From NCBI GenBank assembly GCA_937959265.1, contig CALGMA010000003.1, forward strand, positions 1 to 64,000: DNA of 64,000 nt, given 5' to 3'. A program made the translations under genes and the position numbers. This DNA is from an uncultured Anaerolineae bacterium (GTDB taxonomy: Bacteria; Chloroflexota; Anaerolineae; J036; Brachytrichaceae). Below the pieces are notes generated by a model. It saw only the letters and a program-made list of their open reading frames with translations, searched no databases and was not told the origin of the DNA. Shown here in pieces: positions 61,818 through 64,000 of the stretch. Within the stretch, counting starts at the first letter, position 1; each line of letters opens with the position of its first letter.

Positions 61818-62723
61818 TCAGCCGCGTGCTATCTTCAGCGCCACGTACTCCGCCAGCGCCTCGCCCCAGTGGCGCATCTGGTCTATACCTAGCGCTTTCA
61901 GCCCGGCGTTCTCTAACACAGAGTAAGGTGGGCGACGCGCTGGTGCGTTGAACTCGGTGCTGGTGATGGGATGTACATCGGGTCGTAAGCCGGCCAGGCG
62001 AAAGGCCTCGCAGGCAAATTCGTACCAGGTGCACGCTCCATCGTTGGTGATGTGATAGATGCCGTAGGCCTCGGTTTCGATCAGCCGGGCAATCTGTTGT
62101 GCCAGGTCCTTGGTAAAGGTCGGGGTACAAGTCTGATCGTTTACCACCCGAATCGGCTTACCTTCTCGGGCGAGTCGCAGCATGGTGTTGACGAAGTTGC
62201 TGCCTTTGCCGCTGGCGCCGGCCAGCCCATATAAGCCGCATGTGCGCACGATGTAGTGTTTGCGCCAGGCGGCGCGGATGAGCAGTTCACCGGCCAGCTT
62301 GCTGGCGCCGTAGGCGCTGATCGGGTTGGGTGAGTCGGTCTCGACATATGGCATGCGCTTGGCGCCGTCGAACACGTAGTCGGTGCTGACGTGTAGCAGC
62401 GCAGCGTCCAGCTCGCGGCAGGTCAGCGCCAGCCGTTGTGCTGCCAGCGCGTTCACAGCCAGTGCCTGTGAGGCGTCCGACTCAATGTCGTCTACGCGAT
62501 GATAGGCTGCGCAGTTGATCACCACGTCCGGCGAGAAGCCGGCGATGGTGGTGCGCACCTCGACTGCGTCGCACACATCGAGCGCGATTGGAGAGGGCCA
62601 ATCGGTCTCGAGATCGTTCACCGTGATCGCCCCGCGCGCCGTGCCCAGTACGTCGTGGCAGGCGAGCGCTTTCATCAAGTCGCGTCCAAGCTGGCCATTT
62701 GCGCCGATCAACAAAATTTTCAT
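61818..62723 (-). CDS. rfbD: dTDP-4-dehydrorhamnose reductase
   Basis: 301 residues of the SDR superfamily. Nucleotide motif MKILLIGANGQLGRDLMKAL, VINCAAYHRVDDIESD near residue 75, the catalytic YGASKLAGE near 145 and the substrate region RTCGLYG near 170. It reduces dTDP-6-deoxy-L-lyxo-4-hexulose to dTDP-L-rhamnose, pointing to a rhamnose-containing glycan. rfbA, rfbB and rfbC are not in the window. Confidence 0.92.
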   Translation of the reverse strand: MKILLIGANGQLGRDLMKALACHDVLGTARGAITVNDLETDWPSPIALDVCDAVEVRTTIAGFSPDVVINCAAYHRVDDIESDASQALAVNALAAQRLALTCRELDAALLHVSTDYVFDGAKRMPYVETDSPNPISAYGASKLAGELLIRAAWRKHYIVRTCGLYGLAGASGKGSNFVNTMLRLAREGKPIRVVNDQTCTPTFTKDLAQQIARLIETEAYGIYHITNDGACTWYEFACEAFRLAGLRPDVHPITSTEFNAPARRPPYSVLENAGLKALGIDQMRHWGEALAEYVALKIARG

Positions 62724-62806
62724 GACTCTATACCATTGAGAGAAAGAGAATCTGACCCCCGGCGCTGTGAATTATCGTCGAAGCGGCTGCGGTATCATCT
62801 CCGCGT

Positions 62807-63898
62807 ATGTTTGCCAACAAGGTTCCTGTCGCTATCCTCGGCGCGACCGGTGCTGTCGGGGCACGTTTCATTCAGTTGCTGCACAACCACCCTACCTTTC
62901 GGATCGTCGCATTAGCGGCCTCCGACCGCAGTGAAGGCAAGCGTTATGCCGACGTTGCGCATTGGGTTTTGGAAGGTGAGATGCCTAGAGCAGTGCGGGA
63001 TATGACGCTGCTGGCGACCGATCCCGACGTCGTCTTGCGCGCTGCGCCAGACGTGCGGGCGGTTTTTAGCGCGTTGCCCAACGAGATCGCAGCCATTGCC
63101 GAGCCGGCGTTCGCTCAGGCCGGCGTGCTGGTCTTTTCGAATGCGTCTTATCATCGCATGGTGCCAGATGTGCCGCTGATCATCCCCGAGGTCAACGCCG
63201 AGCATTTGCGCCTGCTTCGCCATCAGCGTCAAAAGCGAGGATGGACAGGCGGCATCGTGTGCAACACGAATTGCACGGTAAGCGGGCCAGCGATGACGCT
63301 GCGGCCGCTGTATGACGCTTTCGGCGTCCGGCGTGTGTTTTGCGTCTCAATGCAAGCTATCAGCGGGGCCGGCTACCCAGGCGTGCCGTCACTAGATATC
63401 ACCGACAACGTGTTGCCCTACATCAAAAACGAGGAGGAGAAATTAGAAGCCGAAGCGCGCAAGTTGCTGGGCCGTTTGGATGGGAGCACGATCCACGAGG
63501 CTGGCTTTGGCCTCAGCGCGCACTGCAACCGCGTGCCGGTGATTGACGGCCATATGGTGACCATGTCGGTGGAGACGGAGCGCCCCGTCACGCCAGAGGA
63601 TGCAGTACGTGTCATGCGCGAATTTCGCTGCGAGCATGTTGCGGGGTTGCCCACCGCGCCCGACTGTCCTATCGTGATTCGCGAGGAGCCCGATCGCCCT
63701 CAACCCCGGCGCGACCGGCTGACCGGTTCACCCGTGGGTGGCATGAGTGTGGTCGTGGGGCGGGTGCGTCGCGAGCCGTTGTTCGGCGATTATGGCGTCA
63801 AGTTCGTCACACTGGCACACAACACCATACGTGGTGCAGCGGGCGGCAGTGTGTTGAATGCCGAACTCGCCTGGCGGATGGGGTTAGCGGGTGATTGA
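62807..63898 (+). CDS. asd: Aspartate-semialdehyde dehydrogenase (archaeal/fungal type)
   Basis: 363 residues. NADP-binding AILGATGAVGARFIQLL near residue 9, the catalytic cysteine in VCNTNCTVSGPAM near 151, and the second half HCNRVPVIDGHM near 242. It makes aspartate semialdehyde for lysine, threonine, methionine and diaminopimelate synthesis. The spacing and motifs match the archaeal/fungal subclass rather than the E. coli type. Transcribed divergently from rfbD. Confidence 0.92.
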   Translation: MFANKVPVAILGATGAVGARFIQLLHNHPTFRIVALAASDRSEGKRYADVAHWVLEGEMPRAVRDMTLLATDPDVVLRAAPDVRAVFSALPNEIAAIAEPAFAQAGVLVFSNASYHRMVPDVPLIIPEVNAEHLRLLRHQRQKRGWTGGIVCNTNCTVSGPAMTLRPLYDAFGVRRVFCVSMQAISGAGYPGVPSLDITDNVLPYIKNEEEKLEAEARKLLGRLDGSTIHEAGFGLSAHCNRVPVIDGHMVTMSVETERPVTPEDAVRVMREFRCEHVAGLPTAPDCPIVIREEPDRPQPRRDRLTGSPVGGMSVVVGRVRREPLFGDYGVKFVTLAHNTIRGAAGGSVLNAELAWRMGLAGD

Positions 63899-64000
63899 TG
63901 ATCGATGATTTGATGATGGGGGCTGACAACCGGTAGCCAGCAACTATCAACTGGCGGCCGGCGATTCATGAGGGGCAACCAGCCATCAACAACCAGCACC
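63899..64000. repeat. Low-complexity word-repeat spacer at window end
   Basis: Contains GATTGATGATCGATGATTTGATGATG-like overlapping words and ACTATCAACTGGC / CAGCCATCAACAACC words. No ORF. Same style as the spacers at 3027-3089 and 7203-7331. Continues past the window. Confidence 0.45.

Overview
The window reads as chromosomal DNA of a Chloroflexota bacterium, probably Anaerolineae-like. This is an inference. It rests on the gene families present (TolB-like propeller lipoproteins, a right-handed beta-helix protein, secreted proteins with Pro/Thr-rich linkers, long GT/methyltransferase runs) and on generally high G+C. No 16S rRNA gene is present to confirm it.

1-18.4 kb is one long plus-strand run of ribosomal-protein genes: the tuf 3' end, then S10-L3-L4-L23-L2-S19-L22-S3-L16-L29-S17-L14-L24-L5-S14-S8-L6-L18-S5-L30-L15-secY-adk-map-L36-S13-S11-S4-rpoA-L17-truA-L13-S9-L19, closed by a strong intrinsic terminator. 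infA is missing from its usual place, S14 is a short form without zinc ligands, and rplS sits here rather than with rimM. Many of the longer spacers hold a stem-loop whose 3' arm ends shortly before the next ribosome binding site; the one before rpsD is the best candidate for S4 autoregulation.

18.4-24.2 kb holds a PuuD-like amidohydrolase, a membrane-anchored cytochrome c, a ClbS/DfsB-like protein, YgfZ, then ffh-rpsP-khpA-rimM and a tRNA-Val facing the other way.

24.3-33 kb is accessory: an orphan LolD-type ATPase, a GAF-GAF-HisKA_2 kinase, and a minus-strand operon padR-modA-modB-tauE with a perfect palindromic operator beside its promoter but no modC. Two PLP enzymes and a cyclodeaminase-like protein follow. 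33.0-37.1 kb has a barnase-type exported RNase with its barstar inhibitor, convergent to two TolB-like lipoproteins, then a tRNA-Lys.

37.4-49.7 kb carries unrecognised secreted proteins, an AceE-type E1 with a GntR/FCD regulator, xpt, an M23 protein, a third propeller protein, an M24 peptidase, a GT2 and a beta-helix protein.

50.1-62.7 kb is a surface-polysaccharide region on the minus strand: methyltransferases, GT4 and GT2 enzymes, a methyltransferase-like/GT2/GT2 fusion, Wzt and RfbD. It is interrupted by an A+T-rich orphan secreted gene on the plus strand. asd closes the window. A dispersed palindromic repeat occurs at least three times between 29.8 and 43.1 kb.
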